Counted from the stretch's first letter, positions 1 through 9,098 are shown. The stretch: 64,000 nt of DNA from Bradyrhizobium lablabi (GCF_900141755.1 NZ_LT670844.1:3348001-3412000), one strand, 5' to 3'. Notes: generated by a model not told the origin, from the sequence alone. Translations and numbers: made by a program.

Positions 1-687
1 CAAGGGCATGATCTGCTCCGCTTGCATCGTGCCGCGCTCAACATAAATCGCGCGCGCGAGCAATCCGGCCGCCTCGACCGCCCGGCGGACTTTTGCGAGA
101 TTCTTGCCGACCTTCATGATGACGGCGGCGTCAGTCTCCGCGAGCCGGCGGGTCAATTGTTCCTCAGCCAAAGTTCCAGGCAATACCGACAGGATGTCAT
201 TGCCCCAGGTGATCGGCGCATTGGCGCGCGTCCAGCAGCCCGACATACCTGTGACGCCGGGAACAATTTCGATCGGGAAATCGCGGTTGAGCCGCCGCCA
301 CATATGCATGAACGATCCATAGAAGAACGGATCTCCTTCGGCCAGAAGCCCGACAGACTTGCCTTGCCCGAGCAGTTCCGCGAGCGTCGCGACACTTTCT
401 TCATAGAAGCAGGCGATCTGCTTTTGATACGAAGGATGTTCGGGCGGGATCTCGTCGGTGACCGGGTATTCGAGCCGAAGCTCGCTTCGGCCCGGCCCCA
501 ACAAGGGATCTACTATGCCGCGCGCATTGCCCTGCAGCCCTCGTTTGGCAAAAAAGGCCAGCACGTCGACATCGCGCACCAGCGCCGCCGCTCGCAGCGT
601 CAGATAACGGACATCGCCTGGTCCAACCCCGATGCCGTAGAGCGTGCCTGCGCAGGCGGTTCCTGCGATCGCGTCAAGAGCTGTCAT
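1..687 (-). CDS. cobI: Precorrin-2 C20-methyltransferase (3' end cut by window)
   Basis: SAM-dependent methylation of precorrin-2 at C20, an early ring-modification step of aerobic cobalamin synthesis in the cytoplasm. The reading frame is open from the ATG at 687 to the window edge, about 229 of an expected ~240 codons. The N-terminal motif GIGVGPGDVRYLTL (about residues 18-31) is the SAM-binding signature of the tetrapyrrole methylase family, and LLAEGDPFFYGSFMH is the second family motif. Its ATG overlaps the cobH stop as ATGA, so the two are translationally coupled at the end of the riboswitch-controlled cob operon. CobI and CobL/CobJ-type methylases share this fold; the position next to cobH/cobG and the sequence favour CobI. 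Confidence 0.9.
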   Translation of the reverse strand, partial: MTALDAIAGTACAGTLYGIGVGPGDVRYLTLRAAALVRDVDVLAFFAKRGLQGNARGIVDPLLGPGRSELRLEYPVTDEIPPEHPSYQKQIACFYEESVATLAELLGQGKSVGLLAEGDPFFYGSFMHMWRRLNRDFPIEIVPGVTGMSGCWTRANAPITWGNDILSVLPGTLAEEQLTRRLAETDAAVIMKVGKNLAKVRRAVEAAGLLARAIYVERGTMQAEQIMPL

Positions 688-1316
688 TCGCGTTCACTCG
701 CCAGCGCATTGATGGCCGCTACCGCCATGGCGCTTCCGCCTCTGCGGCCGCGCACGACAAGGAATGGCACGCGCCCCTGCAACCGGAGCGCTTCCTTGGA
801 TTCGGCGGCGCCGACAAAGCCCACGGGGACGCCGATAATGGCGGCGGGAAGCGGCGCGCCCTCGTCGAGCATTTCAAGCAGCCGAAACAGCGAGGTCGGC
901 GCATTGCCGATGGCGACAAGGGCGCCTTCGAGATGAGGCCGCCACAGCTCCAGCGCCGTGGCCGAGCGCGTATTGCCGACTTTGGCAGCGAGGCGCGCGA
1001 CGGCGGGATCGTCGAGCGTGCAAATAACGGGGTTATCCTTCGGCAGCCTGCTGCGGGTGATGCCATGCGCGACCATCTTCGCATCACACAGGATCGGCGC
1101 GCCCGCCAATAGCGCCGCGCGGGCGCTGGCGGCGAATGTGGGCGACATCTCGATATCACGAGCGATATCGGTCATGCCGCAGGCATGAATAATCCGGACC
1201 GCGACTTTTTCCTCGATCGCCTCGAAGCGGGAGAGGTCGGCCTCGGCGCGGATGATCGCAAACGAGTTGCGGTAGATCTCCGACCCGTCGCGAATATAGT
1301 TTTGAGATTCAGTCAT
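684..1316 (-). CDS. cobH: Precorrin-8X methylmutase
   Basis: Moves the C11 methyl group to C12, turning precorrin-8X into hydrogenobyrinic acid. The ATG at 1316 gives 210 residues, the normal family length; the frame is open further upstream but that part lies inside cobG. His44 in RIIHACGMTDIA matches the catalytic histidine of Pseudomonas denitrificans CobH. The C-terminal half has the expected PVGFVGAAESKEAL and a final RGRRGGSAMAVAAINAL. It overlaps cobG by 8 bases upstream and cobI by 4 bases downstream, so it sits inside a tightly coupled operon. Confidence 0.95.
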   Translation of the reverse strand: MTESQNYIRDGSEIYRNSFAIIRAEADLSRFEAIEEKVAVRIIHACGMTDIARDIEMSPTFAASARAALLAGAPILCDAKMVAHGITRSRLPKDNPVICTLDDPAVARLAAKVGNTRSATALELWRPHLEGALVAIGNAPTSLFRLLEMLDEGAPLPAAIIGVPVGFVGAAESKEALRLQGRVPFLVVRGRRGGSAMAVAAINALASERE

Positions 1317-2610
1317 AACGGCGTCCTTCAGCGAAGATTGTGCCGGGATCAGCGGCAAGCTCCGCGAAAGACGCGCTGCCTGCGGGGCACTCCTGGGCGG
1401 TTCCGTTGCGAACGATTCCGTATTTGCTCTCGGCGCCGACCAGCACGAGATCAGCCGCGGCGGATTTTGCGCACCCCTTGGCGCAACCGGAGACGTGAAT
1501 GGTGCCTTCAAAGCCGAACCGGGACGACAATGCGGCAAGCCGCCGCGCATCGCCACGGGTGTCGAGGCTCGTCGACCGACAAGCCGGCGCGCCGGGACAC
1601 GCTTCGACCCTAAGCAGCGGATCATCGGGATCAGTGATCAAGTCAACGGATCGAGCCGCATCGAGCACCGCATTTCCCGTCAACGCGCCGACGACCTCGG
1701 CGTATAAAATGCGCCACGGCGACAGCCTGACCTCTTCGACACCGAAGGCAGCCATCTCGCCGGCAAGCTTTTCAAGCTGAGCGGTCTCGACCCGGCCGAA
1801 CGGCGCTGCGACGCCAACCGCGAACCGGCCCGCGCCCAAATCACGCAGGCCAACGTGCCGATCCGACGATCGTTGGGTCTTTCGTTGATCGAGCTCCAGC
1901 GGATTGAGCCGCGACCTCATTGCTGATCGGATGGACGCGAGGCCTTCGGCGGGAACGGCACGCATGCGTTGCCGTTTCACGTTCGACACGACTGCGAGGA
2001 AGGCGCTGGCGGTCTCGGTTGCAGCGGTGGCTGCGGCTGCGGCAGAGACCGAACCAAGCCAATCGATCCCGGCTTGCGTATCGAGACCGATCGCGACTGA
2101 GGGATTTGCGCCGTCGCGAATAGCCGCAATACGAATGTCGGCCCGCTCATCCGCCAGCGTCAGAGTCCCGCAGCCATCAATGATAAAACAAAACTTGGAC
2201 GGCAGCGCCCACAGAGCGTGTTCGGAGGTAAGCAATTGCGCCAATTCCCGTGCAATCCCGCGGACATCAAGCACTTCAGTCGGATCGATGCCCGCAAGCG
2301 GGCTGACCATCAGGTTACGTACCGCCTCCGCTTCCGGAGCAGGATCGAGAAGGCCGAGCCCCGCGATTACGTGTTGCAGTCCCAGCAAACTTTCTTCGCC
2401 AACGCCGCGGATCTGCAGATTGGCGCGGCGGGTCAGGTCGATATGGCCGTTGCCGAAACGCCGAGCCGCTTCGGCAAGAACCAACATTTCGTCCGGCTTG
2501 AACATCCCGCATCGCGGGCGCACGCGGACGATCAATCCGTCGCCGCTTTGCATCGGCTTCAGAGCGCCGGGACACCAGCCCTTCACCTCGAATACGGCGG
2601 CATGCTTCAC
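1309..2610 (-). CDS. cobG: Precorrin-3B synthase
   Basis: Oxygen-dependent hydroxylation and gamma-lactone formation on precorrin-3A, the step that marks the aerobic cobalamin route. The 433-residue protein belongs to the nitrite/sulfite reductase family: a ferredoxin-like N-terminal half (WCPGALKPMQSGDGLIVRV, RRANLQIRG) and a C-terminal CPGAPAC plus GCAKGC cysteine set that should bind the 4Fe-4S cluster. The start overlaps the cobN stop by 4 bases (ATGA), and the 3' end overlaps cobH. Presence of CobG rather than CobZ or an anaerobic CbiG/CbiK set indicates aerobic ring contraction. Confidence 0.93.
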   Translation of the reverse strand: MKHAAVFEVKGWCPGALKPMQSGDGLIVRVRPRCGMFKPDEMLVLAEAARRFGNGHIDLTRRANLQIRGVGEESLLGLQHVIAGLGLLDPAPEAEAVRNLMVSPLAGIDPTEVLDVRGIARELAQLLTSEHALWALPSKFCFIIDGCGTLTLADERADIRIAAIRDGANPSVAIGLDTQAGIDWLGSVSAAAAATAATETASAFLAVVSNVKRQRMRAVPAEGLASIRSAMRSRLNPLELDQRKTQRSSDRHVGLRDLGAGRFAVGVAAPFGRVETAQLEKLAGEMAAFGVEEVRLSPWRILYAEVVGALTGNAVLDAARSVDLITDPDDPLLRVEACPGAPACRSTSLDTRGDARRLAALSSRFGFEGTIHVSGCAKGCAKSAAADLVLVGAESKYGIVRNGTAQECPAGSASFAELAADPGTIFAEGRRYD

Positions 2611-5600
2611 GTTGCGGCCTCCGTCTGTGGACCGCGAGCCTCCCGCGATTTCGCGATGGCACGGTCGAGCTCGCCGGCAACGGCGTTGCGCCGCGCCACC
2701 CAGAGGCCGCGCGCCAGCGCGTCGCGGAGCCGCGCGACAATCGCAGCCGCGGCTGCCGGATTGGCCGCGGTCATCCTCGTCAAGGTCGCTTCATCCGCAA
2801 TCAGGGCATCATGCGTGACGTCGAATAGATGATTCGACACGACGCGGGTTGTTGCCGCGAAGGCATAGAGCGCGTCGACGCCCTGGGCGATCTCGGCTAC
2901 GCCACGATGACCGTGACCGAGCATGCCATTGATCCAACGAGGATTGGTCAGGCGTCCCCGAACCACACGTGCGATCTCCTCGGCAACCGTACGGGCTTTG
3001 GGCGTCGACGGTTCGCTTGTGTCGAGGTGATAGAGTTCCGCATCGTTGCCGAGCAACGCTGCGGCCGCCGCAAAGCCGCCGACGAAATCGGCAACCCCGT
3101 CACCGTCAAGAAGATCCCGCTCGCGGTCGTCTTGCGGATGGACCAGGGCATCGGCGGCCGACACCCGGGTACGAAAGCCATCTCCCGCCGGCATGACCGG
3201 CTGCGCGCCGCCGTAAGCGTGGGTTACAGCGGAGAGGTAGGCCTCGCCAAGATCTTCGCGCGCCCGCCAATTGCCGTCGAGCGTGAGATCAGTCGTTCCC
3301 GCCCCATAGCTGCCAGGCGCGCCACCAAAAATGCGGGCAAGATTGTCGCCGCGCCGGCGGGAGCCGGCGATCGGGTTATCGGAATCGTCTTCGTCGAGCG
3401 CCGCGACCTTGCGAATCGCCGCGTCAAGAAGCGCGATCTGCGTTTCGAAAATATCGCGGAACAGACCGGATATCCGCAGCGTCACATCGATGCGCGGGCG
3501 TTCGAGTCTTGCCAGCGGCAAGACTTCAACGCCTGTTACACGGTTGGATGACATGTCCCAAACCGGTCGCGCGCCGAGATAGCCGAGCGCCTGCGCTAGA
3601 TCGTCGCCGCCAGTTCGCAGCGAAGTCGAGGCCCAAAGATCGATCACAAGAGAGCGCGGGTAATCGCCGTGATCCTGCAAGTAGCGGCGCACCACCTCAT
3701 CTGCAGCCCTCAGACCGATCGTTGTGGCCGTCCGCGTCGGGATCGATCGCGGATCGATCGTCGTCAAATTCCTTCCCGTCGGCAAAACATCGGCCCTGCC
3801 CCGGCTTGGCGCACCGGCAGGACCCGGGCTGACGCGGCGTCCGTCGAGCGCCGCCAGAAGTGCCCTCTCCTCGTGCGCGGCACTGCTACGGACCGCCGCT
3901 TCGATCTGCTCGCGCCGATCACCCGTTGCCGAAGTACCTGCTGCCGCAAGGATCGCCTCGACCAGCGTCGACTGTGCTTCGGCCTCCGGGGCGCGTCCGA
4001 AAACATGCAGCCGGTCGCGGATACTGAGTTCCTTGATATCGCACAGACGTGCATCTAGCTTTACAATTGCATCCCTGGCCGGCTCATCTCTTGAAAGATT
4101 GCATTCGATGGCGAGGCCCGTTGCCCAGGCCGTGTCGATAATCGCGTTTTCAAGCAAACCGAGCCGGCGCCGATCGAGGCCCTCCGCGTCGGCATATTCC
4201 TCGACCAATGCCTCCAGTTCGGCCATCGCACCATGCAGCCCCGCCGCGCTCAGCGGCGGCGTGAGATGACCAATGGTCACAGCGCTGAGCCGGCGCTTGG
4301 CCTGCACTGCCTCGCCCGGATTGTTGACGATGAAGGGATAAATCACCGGCAGCGGCCCCGTCACCGCCTCGGGCCAGCACTCGGCGGAAAGGGCCAGTGC
4401 CTTGCCGGGCAGCCACTCCAGCGTGCCGTGGGTTCCGAGATGGATGAGCGCGTCGATCTGCGCCTGCTCTCGTAACCACGCGTAGAGCGCGGCGTAGGCA
4501 TGGCGCGGGGGGATTGATGTGTCGTGATAGCCGGCTTTGCGATCTCGCGCCGACCCGCGGTCAGGCTGGAGAAAAACCAGCAGCTTGCCGGTTTTGAGCA
4601 CAGCAAAAGAAAAAGTGTTGTTATCGACGAGCGGGTCGGCGGCAGGGCCGCCCCATGTATTCTCGATCTCGTCCTGCAGACGCGGCGGCAAAGCCTTCAA
4701 CCATCTTAAGTAAGAGCTAAGGGGAACGTCGAGGCGAGCCGAATGTCCCACCAGCAACATCTCGACGTCGGCGGCGTGCAATTCTCCCGCGCCAACATCG
4801 TAGCCTTCCCGACGCAAAAGATCGACGATTTGAACGACGCTTTCGGCGGTGTCGAGCCCAACGGCATAACCGGCACGTCCGGCGCGGGCCGGATAATCGG
4901 ACAGAATGAGTGCGAGCCGACGCTCCGCGCGCGGGGTTTTGCCTAATTTGACCCAACGGTCAGCCTGGCGCGCGACAAAATCAATCCGATCGGGACAAGG
5001 CTTGTGCCGAACGGCTGCAAATTCAATTCTGGGATCAAAGTCGTCCTCGGCCTTGAACGAAATGGCACGGCTCAACAGCCGGCCATCGAGTTCGGGCAAC
5101 ACCACGTTCATGGCGAGATCGGCCGGAGACAGACCGCGCGGCGATGAAGCCCAGGCTTCCTGCGCGTTGCTTGCCAGCACAACCTGCAGCACGGGAACAT
5201 CGGCGGCGTCGAGGACCGTCGTGCCGTCATCGCGCAGCGCGGAAAATGCCGTCGCATTGAGGATAATCGCCGGCCGGCGCGCGGCGATCAATTGGCCGAT
5301 ACTTTCCGCTGCCGCGGGGTCCTTGAGACTGGTGACGGCAACCGCAACCGGCGTCAGGTCTTGTCTTTCGAGCGCAGCCATCAGCGCACGGATGGGAGCG
5401 GTGTCGGCGGCGAGCAGGCTTGCTTTATAGAACAGGACGAGCGCAACGGGGCGCTGGTCAACCGCGCTGATCAGATCCTGCAGAGGCAGCGTACGCCCGT
5501 CGGTGGAAAATCCGGCCACCGGTCCGATCGGCATCGCATCAGCCCAGGAAATGTCGCGATCAAGAAGGCTGCCGACATATCGCAGAGCCTGGCGAAGATT

Positions 5601-6044
5601 CTCCGGCCCGCCTTCACGGAAGAATTGATCCAGATAAGACAGCGTCTCTGCTGTCACCGTCGAGATTTCCGCCAGACGGGGATCGGGGCGATCGTCGCCG
5701 GGCAAAGCGGCGAACAGGATATTTTTTTGGCGCGCGATCGAGGCGATGATTTCCAGTCCATATCGCCAATATTCAAATCCCCCGAGACAGCGCACGATGA
5801 CCGCCCGCGCATGCGCGATAACGCCCTCGACATAAAGGTCGACGGACATCGGGTGCTTCAGCTTTTTGAGACTTGCAAGTCTCAACGTCGGCAGTATCTC
5901 GGCATCCAATTGCCACGCCGCCGCAAGAGCTGACAGATCGCTGTCAGCGAAAGAGAGCACGACGATTTTGGCCGGCGACTGTTCGAGATCGACCGCGGCT
6001 TCCGCCTCGTCCAATTTCGCGACGTTGCTCGCCAGCAGGTGCAT
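2607..6044 (-). CDS. cobN: Cobaltochelatase large subunit
   Basis: Large subunit of the ATP-dependent CobNST chelatase that inserts Co(II) into hydrogenobyrinic acid a,c-diamide. The 1145-codon frame carries the hallmark motif HLGTHGTLEWLPGKALALS near residues 533-550 and the conserved late block GMLGHGHRGVAEIAQGVDAL near residue 1040. It is at the short end of the family (roughly 1080-1280 residues) but shows no frameshift. It starts 6 bases after the cobW stop and overlaps cobG by 4 bases. The CobS and CobT chelatase partners are not in this window and must be encoded elsewhere; the cobT at 14,534 is an unrelated enzyme with the same symbol. Confidence 0.95.
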   Translation of the reverse strand: MHLLASNVAKLDEAEAAVDLEQSPAKIVVLSFADSDLSALAAAWQLDAEILPTLRLASLKKLKHPMSVDLYVEGVIAHARAVIVRCLGGFEYWRYGLEIIASIARQKNILFAALPGDDRPDPRLAEISTVTAETLSYLDQFFREGGPENLRQALRYVGSLLDRDISWADAMPIGPVAGFSTDGRTLPLQDLISAVDQRPVALVLFYKASLLAADTAPIRALMAALERQDLTPVAVAVTSLKDPAAAESIGQLIAARRPAIILNATAFSALRDDGTTVLDAADVPVLQVVLASNAQEAWASSPRGLSPADLAMNVVLPELDGRLLSRAISFKAEDDFDPRIEFAAVRHKPCPDRIDFVARQADRWVKLGKTPRAERRLALILSDYPARAGRAGYAVGLDTAESVVQIVDLLRREGYDVGAGELHAADVEMLLVGHSARLDVPLSSYLRWLKALPPRLQDEIENTWGGPAADPLVDNNTFSFAVLKTGKLLVFLQPDRGSARDRKAGYHDTSIPPRHAYAALYAWLREQAQIDALIHLGTHGTLEWLPGKALALSAECWPEAVTGPLPVIYPFIVNNPGEAVQAKRRLSAVTIGHLTPPLSAAGLHGAMAELEALVEEYADAEGLDRRRLGLLENAIIDTAWATGLAIECNLSRDEPARDAIVKLDARLCDIKELSIRDRLHVFGRAPEAEAQSTLVEAILAAAGTSATGDRREQIEAAVRSSAAHEERALLAALDGRRVSPGPAGAPSRGRADVLPTGRNLTTIDPRSIPTRTATTIGLRAADEVVRRYLQDHGDYPRSLVIDLWASTSLRTGGDDLAQALGYLGARPVWDMSSNRVTGVEVLPLARLERPRIDVTLRISGLFRDIFETQIALLDAAIRKVAALDEDDSDNPIAGSRRRGDNLARIFGGAPGSYGAGTTDLTLDGNWRAREDLGEAYLSAVTHAYGGAQPVMPAGDGFRTRVSAADALVHPQDDRERDLLDGDGVADFVGGFAAAAALLGNDAELYHLDTSEPSTPKARTVAEEIARVVRGRLTNPRWINGMLGHGHRGVAEIAQGVDALYAFAATTRVVSNHLFDVTHDALIADEATLTRMTAANPAAAAAIVARLRDALARGLWVARRNAVAGELDRAIAKSREARGPQTEAAT

Positions 6045-6050
6045 GCGCGC

Positions 6051-7085
6051 TCAGCCCAGGATCAGGTTTCGGATGGCCTTGGCATCGAGCCCCTTCTGAC
6101 CGATCACGACCAAACGGCTCAAGCGCTCCTCGTCCTTGTGCCAGGCGCGATCAAAGCGATGTTGTATGCGGGACCCGACTCCCTGAATCAGAAGGCGCAT
6201 CGGCTTGTCCAGAATTTCGGCGAATCCCTTGACGCGAAGGATGTCATGCTTCGCCGCCGCCTCGGCAATTTTTTGGATCAGGATTTGTGGCGTCTCGAAG
6301 CCTCTGAGATCGATGACAAAGGACTCAAAATCGTCGTGGTCGTGTTCGGCCTCATTGTCGTGATGTGAGACCCGGTTTGCAACGTCACTTTCGGTAGCGA
6401 CCCCGAGCCCCAGGAGGACCTTCGGCGATACGCGGCAGTGCTCCACCTCGACGATCTTGACCGATCCGGAAACCACCCGCCCGATCTCGCTGATTACCCT
6501 GCCCCGTTCCTCCGACGACATCAGATCGGCCTTGTTCAAGACGACAAGGTCGGCACAGAGAAGCTGATCTTCATAGACCTCCTCAAGCGGGTTCTCGTGA
6601 TCGAGCGAGACATCCTCTGCCCGCCGCCGGCTCACGGCATCGGGATCGTCCGCGAACCGTCCGGCCGCAACCGCCGCGCCGTCAACCACGGCAACAACGC
6701 CGTCAACCGTGACACGCGAGGCGATCTCCGGCCAGTTGAAAGCCTGCACCAGCGGTTTGGGAAGCGCTAGCCCAGACGTCTCGATGACGATGTGCTCCGG
6801 CGGAGCCGGGTGATCGAGGAGACGCTTGAGCGCGGGAACGAAGTCATCGGCCACCGTGCAGCAGATGCAGCCGTTGGATAGCTCCACGATGCGGTCTTCC
6901 GGGCAGCTCTCGATGCCGCAGCTCTTCAAAATTTCGCCGTCGATGCCGACGTCGCCGAATTCGTTGACGATCACCGCCAGGCGGCGTCCGCCCGCATTTT
7001 CAAGAACGTGGCGAACCAGCGTCGTCTTGCCGGCGCCGAGAAAGCCCGTGACGATTGTGCAAGGGACTTTTGTCAGAGATGTCAT
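6051..7085 (-). CDS. cobW: CobW-family GTPase metallochaperone
   Basis: G3E-family GTPase thought to deliver cobalt (zinc in some paralogues) to cobalamin synthesis; here it directly precedes cobN, the chelatase that needs cobalt. The 344-residue protein has the Walker A motif GFLGAGKTTL (residues ~15-24), the metal-binding CICCTV motif of the COG0523/CobW family (~73-78), an LNKADL guanine-specificity motif, and a His-rich stretch SHHDNEAEHDHDDF before the C-terminal CobW_C domain. The start ATG overlaps the stop of the upstream DUF1636 gene as ATGA. Cobalt rather than zinc as cargo is inferred from riboswitch and operon context. Confidence 0.93.
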   Translation of the reverse strand: MTSLTKVPCTIVTGFLGAGKTTLVRHVLENAGGRRLAVIVNEFGDVGIDGEILKSCGIESCPEDRIVELSNGCICCTVADDFVPALKRLLDHPAPPEHIVIETSGLALPKPLVQAFNWPEIASRVTVDGVVAVVDGAAVAAGRFADDPDAVSRRRAEDVSLDHENPLEEVYEDQLLCADLVVLNKADLMSSEERGRVISEIGRVVSGSVKIVEVEHCRVSPKVLLGLGVATESDVANRVSHHDNEAEHDHDDFESFVIDLRGFETPQILIQKIAEAAAKHDILRVKGFAEILDKPMRLLIQGVGSRIQHRFDRAWHKDEERLSRLVVIGQKGLDAKAIRNLILG

Positions 7086-7516
7086 CGGGAACTGTCTCCA
7101 ATGTTCGCTAAAACGGAGAGCGGCGGGACCCGCGCAATCGTGTTCTTGCGGATGTGGACGGGGCGCTCGCGCCAGACCGGCAGCCCGTCGGCGTGGGAAT
7201 GATGAAGTCGGGCAAATTGGACCACGTCATCGGCATGCTGTTCGGGATCGAGCGCGCCGATCACGTAGGTCCATTTTCCCGGCCCCGAGACCGCGACCGT
7301 GCAACCGCGGTTGCAATTTGACAGACACTCGACGGGCACGATCTCGATATCGGCCGCCCCATCTTCGAGACGCTGCGACAGGATCTCCATCAGACGCGCG
7401 CCGGGGCGCGCCTTTTGATCCTCGGTCGTCTCGCCGAGCAGGCGGCAGGTGATACAGACGAACAGTTTCGAGGCGCTTGGGCGCGGCGAGGCCCCGCTAT
7501 CGGTGAATGCGGTCAT
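7082..7516 (-). CDS. DUF1636 cysteine-rich protein in cob operon
   Basis: Small soluble protein of 144 residues with cysteines at positions 21, 24, 64, 68 and 72 (VCITC and CLSNCNRGC), a spacing like that of thioredoxin-like 2Fe-2S ferredoxins or a metal-binding protein. The family is known as DUF1636 and its biochemical role is not established. It is wedged between the hupE transporter and cobW under the cobalamin riboswitch, which points to a role in cobalt handling or electron transfer to a corrin enzyme (inference). The ATG at 7516 is preferred because it lies 13 bases after the hupE stop; an in-frame start at 7555 would overlap hupE. It ends overlapping cobW. Confidence 0.8.
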   Translation of the reverse strand: MTAFTDSGASPRPSASKLFVCITCRLLGETTEDQKARPGARLMEILSQRLEDGAADIEIVPVECLSNCNRGCTVAVSGPGKWTYVIGALDPEQHADDVVQFARLHHSHADGLPVWRERPVHIRKNTIARVPPLSVLANIGDSSR

Positions 7517-7529
7517 GTGCTTGGCGCGC

Positions 7530-8177
7530 TCAGCCCGGGAAGCCGGCAGTTGCAACCATCACGGCGCCGATCAGGGCGATGAGAGCACCGGCTGCGGCCA
7601 TGCCTGCTCGGTTGAACGAGGGAGCGCGTTGCTGGATTCTTGTCGTTGCCGCGTAGGCCGCGACGGCAATGGCGGTCTGAATCACAAACAGACCGGCGAG
7701 ATATGCGCCGAGCGGTGAAGCTTCGGCTCCGACGATGGATTCGCCGAGTGCATAGCCGTGGAACACGCCGACTGCGGCAAACAACACGGCCGCCGGCAAC
7801 ACGCCGAGCGATAGCCGAAGCGCAACCAGACCGCCGATGAGTAGCGTGGAAAGTCCGACAAGAAGCTCAGCCGCCGGAATATTGGCGCTGGCAAGATGCA
7901 GCGCGACGCCGAGGATCATGGCCGCACTGAACGCAAGCACCGGGCGAACGCCGCGGCCGAGCAACGCCGCCAAAATTCCGACGCCGACGACGGCTGCGAA
8001 ATGATCGAGCCCGATGATCGGATGCCCAAGCCCCGACAACAACCCCTGCATGAAGGTGACGGGAACCTTGCCGCCCATCATATGGTGCGCCAGCGCCTGC
8101 GCCGGCGCCAGCATCGCGGCACCCACAACAAGCACGCTCAATTTATTGAGCAAGGATCGATTGAGCAAAGTCTTCAT
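7530..8177 (-). CDS. hupE: HupE/UreJ family cobalt (or nickel) permease
   Basis: Predicted inner-membrane metal permease of 215 residues: a signal-like first segment ending ...PAQALAHHMMGG, then six or so hydrophobic segments. The family motif HPIIGLDHFAAVVGVG (about residues 52-67) carries the conserved His and Asp-His ligands. HupE/UreJ proteins transport nickel or cobalt; being the first gene behind a cobalamin riboswitch argues strongly for cobalt. A GGAGG ribosome site lies about 8 bases before the ATG. The riboswitch should shut this uptake gene and the whole downstream cob operon when B12 is plentiful. Confidence 0.88.
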   Translation of the reverse strand: MKTLLNRSLLNKLSVLVVGAAMLAPAQALAHHMMGGKVPVTFMQGLLSGLGHPIIGLDHFAAVVGVGILAALLGRGVRPVLAFSAAMILGVALHLASANIPAAELLVGLSTLLIGGLVALRLSLGVLPAAVLFAAVGVFHGYALGESIVGAEASPLGAYLAGLFVIQTAIAVAAYAATTRIQQRAPSFNRAGMAAAGALIALIGAVMVATAGFPG

Positions 8178-8309
8178 CGCGGACCTCCGTCGTCATGGGC
8201 TTCGTGCGCCCTGGCCTGGTGCCGCTTCCGACGGGGTCCCATCGCGACAAAATTCGTCGCTGATAAGCCTTCAACATGACCATCGCGACGCCCCGCGCGA
8301 CGAGCCGGA

Positions 8310-8510
8310 TAACAGCGTTCTCGACGGCAGGTCTCCTGGCTCTCGGGTCTCAGCGTCCGGCCACCTTCCCGGTTGCCCAGTGGTGTCTTGGCCTTCAGCT
8401 CGCCGACTACAGTTGCGGGGGCAGCCGCGGATTTGGGGCCCCATGCCTTTGGAGGCTAAGGTTCCCTGACCGCATTCCCATTCAATCCCCTTGCGGGGAA
8501 CCGTCACCCG
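8310..8510 (-). ncRNA. Cobalamin riboswitch (AdoCbl aptamer)
   Basis: Read on the minus strand this stretch has the full run of conserved B12-aptamer blocks: GGGAATGCGGT near 8470-8480, the core GCTGCCCCCGCAACTGTA near 8408-8428, a CCACTGGG..CCGGGAAGG pair, and the B12 box GAGCCAGGAGACCTGCC at about 8326-8343. About 150 bases separate the B12 box from the hupE start and would hold the expression platform; I could not decide whether it acts on transcription or on translation. It controls hupE and, through coupling, DUF1636-cobW-cobN-cobG-cobH-cobI. Confidence 0.95.
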
Positions 8511-8511
8511 A

Positions 8512-8541
8512 TTGATAAGGGCAAGCATCAACCCCCGTCAA
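8512..8541 (-). promoter_or_regulatory. Candidate promoter of the riboswitch transcript
   Basis: On the minus strand TTGACG (8541-8536) and TATCAA (8517-8512) are separated by 18 bases and would start transcription near 8505, exactly where the aptamer begins. It leaves only 15 bases to the divergent cobU start codon, so cobU has little room for its own promoter outside the riboswitch DNA. Confidence 0.5.
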
Positions 8542-8556
8542 TCGAATTCGCCGATC

Positions 8557-9078
8557 ATGAACGTTCCCCCGCCTCGTCTGACCTTCGTTCTCGGCGGCGC
8601 GCGGTCCGGAAAGAGCAGATATGCCGAGAACTTAGTGATGGACTGCGCTCCGCCCTGGGTCTACGTGGCAACCGCCGAAGCCCATGATAGCGAGATGGCG
8701 GCGCGGATTGCCGCGCACCGCAACCGACGCGATGGCCGCTGGCGCACCGTCGAGGCCCCGCTCGATTTGGCGAGCGCGATCGCAGCGCATGGCAGCAAAG
8801 GACAAGCCGTGCTGATCGATTGTCTCACGCTCTGGCTCAGCAATGTCATGCTGGACGGTCGGGATTTGATCGCTGAGCAGCAGCGGTTGATCACGGCCCT
8901 TGGCAACGCCGACGGACCTGTTGTCGTCGTCTCCAATGAAGTCGGCTTTGGCATCGTTCCCGATAATGCGCTGGCGCGAGAATTTCGTGATGCGCAAGGC
9001 CGCCTCAACATGCAGGTGGCTGCGATTGCCGACCGCGCTGTCTTGATCGCGGCGGGATTGCCGCTCATTCTGAAATAG
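8557..9078 (+). CDS. cobU: Adenosylcobinamide kinase / guanylyltransferase
   Basis: Bifunctional enzyme (CobP in Pseudomonas naming) that phosphorylates adenosylcobinamide and then adds GMP, preparing the lower-ligand transfer. The ATG at 8557 gives 173 residues, the usual length; the frame is open further upstream but only through riboswitch DNA. The P-loop GGARSGKS is at residues 13-20, followed by YVATAEAHDSEMAARIAAHR and the conserved VSNEVGFGIVPDNALAREFRD with terminal LIAAGLPLILK. First gene of a plus-strand set with cobO and cobQ. Confidence 0.93.
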   Translation: MNVPPPRLTFVLGGARSGKSRYAENLVMDCAPPWVYVATAEAHDSEMAARIAAHRNRRDGRWRTVEAPLDLASAIAAHGSKGQAVLIDCLTLWLSNVMLDGRDLIAEQQRLITALGNADGPVVVVSNEVGFGIVPDNALAREFRDAQGRLNMQVAAIADRAVLIAAGLPLILK

Positions 9079-9098
9079 ACGGAAGGAATTTTAACTCC

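Noticed and set aside
2607..6044. CobN considered truncated because it is shorter than the 1275-residue Pseudomonas protein.
   Set aside because: Frame, start and end blocks are intact and family members of about 1100 residues are usual; no frameshift is visible.
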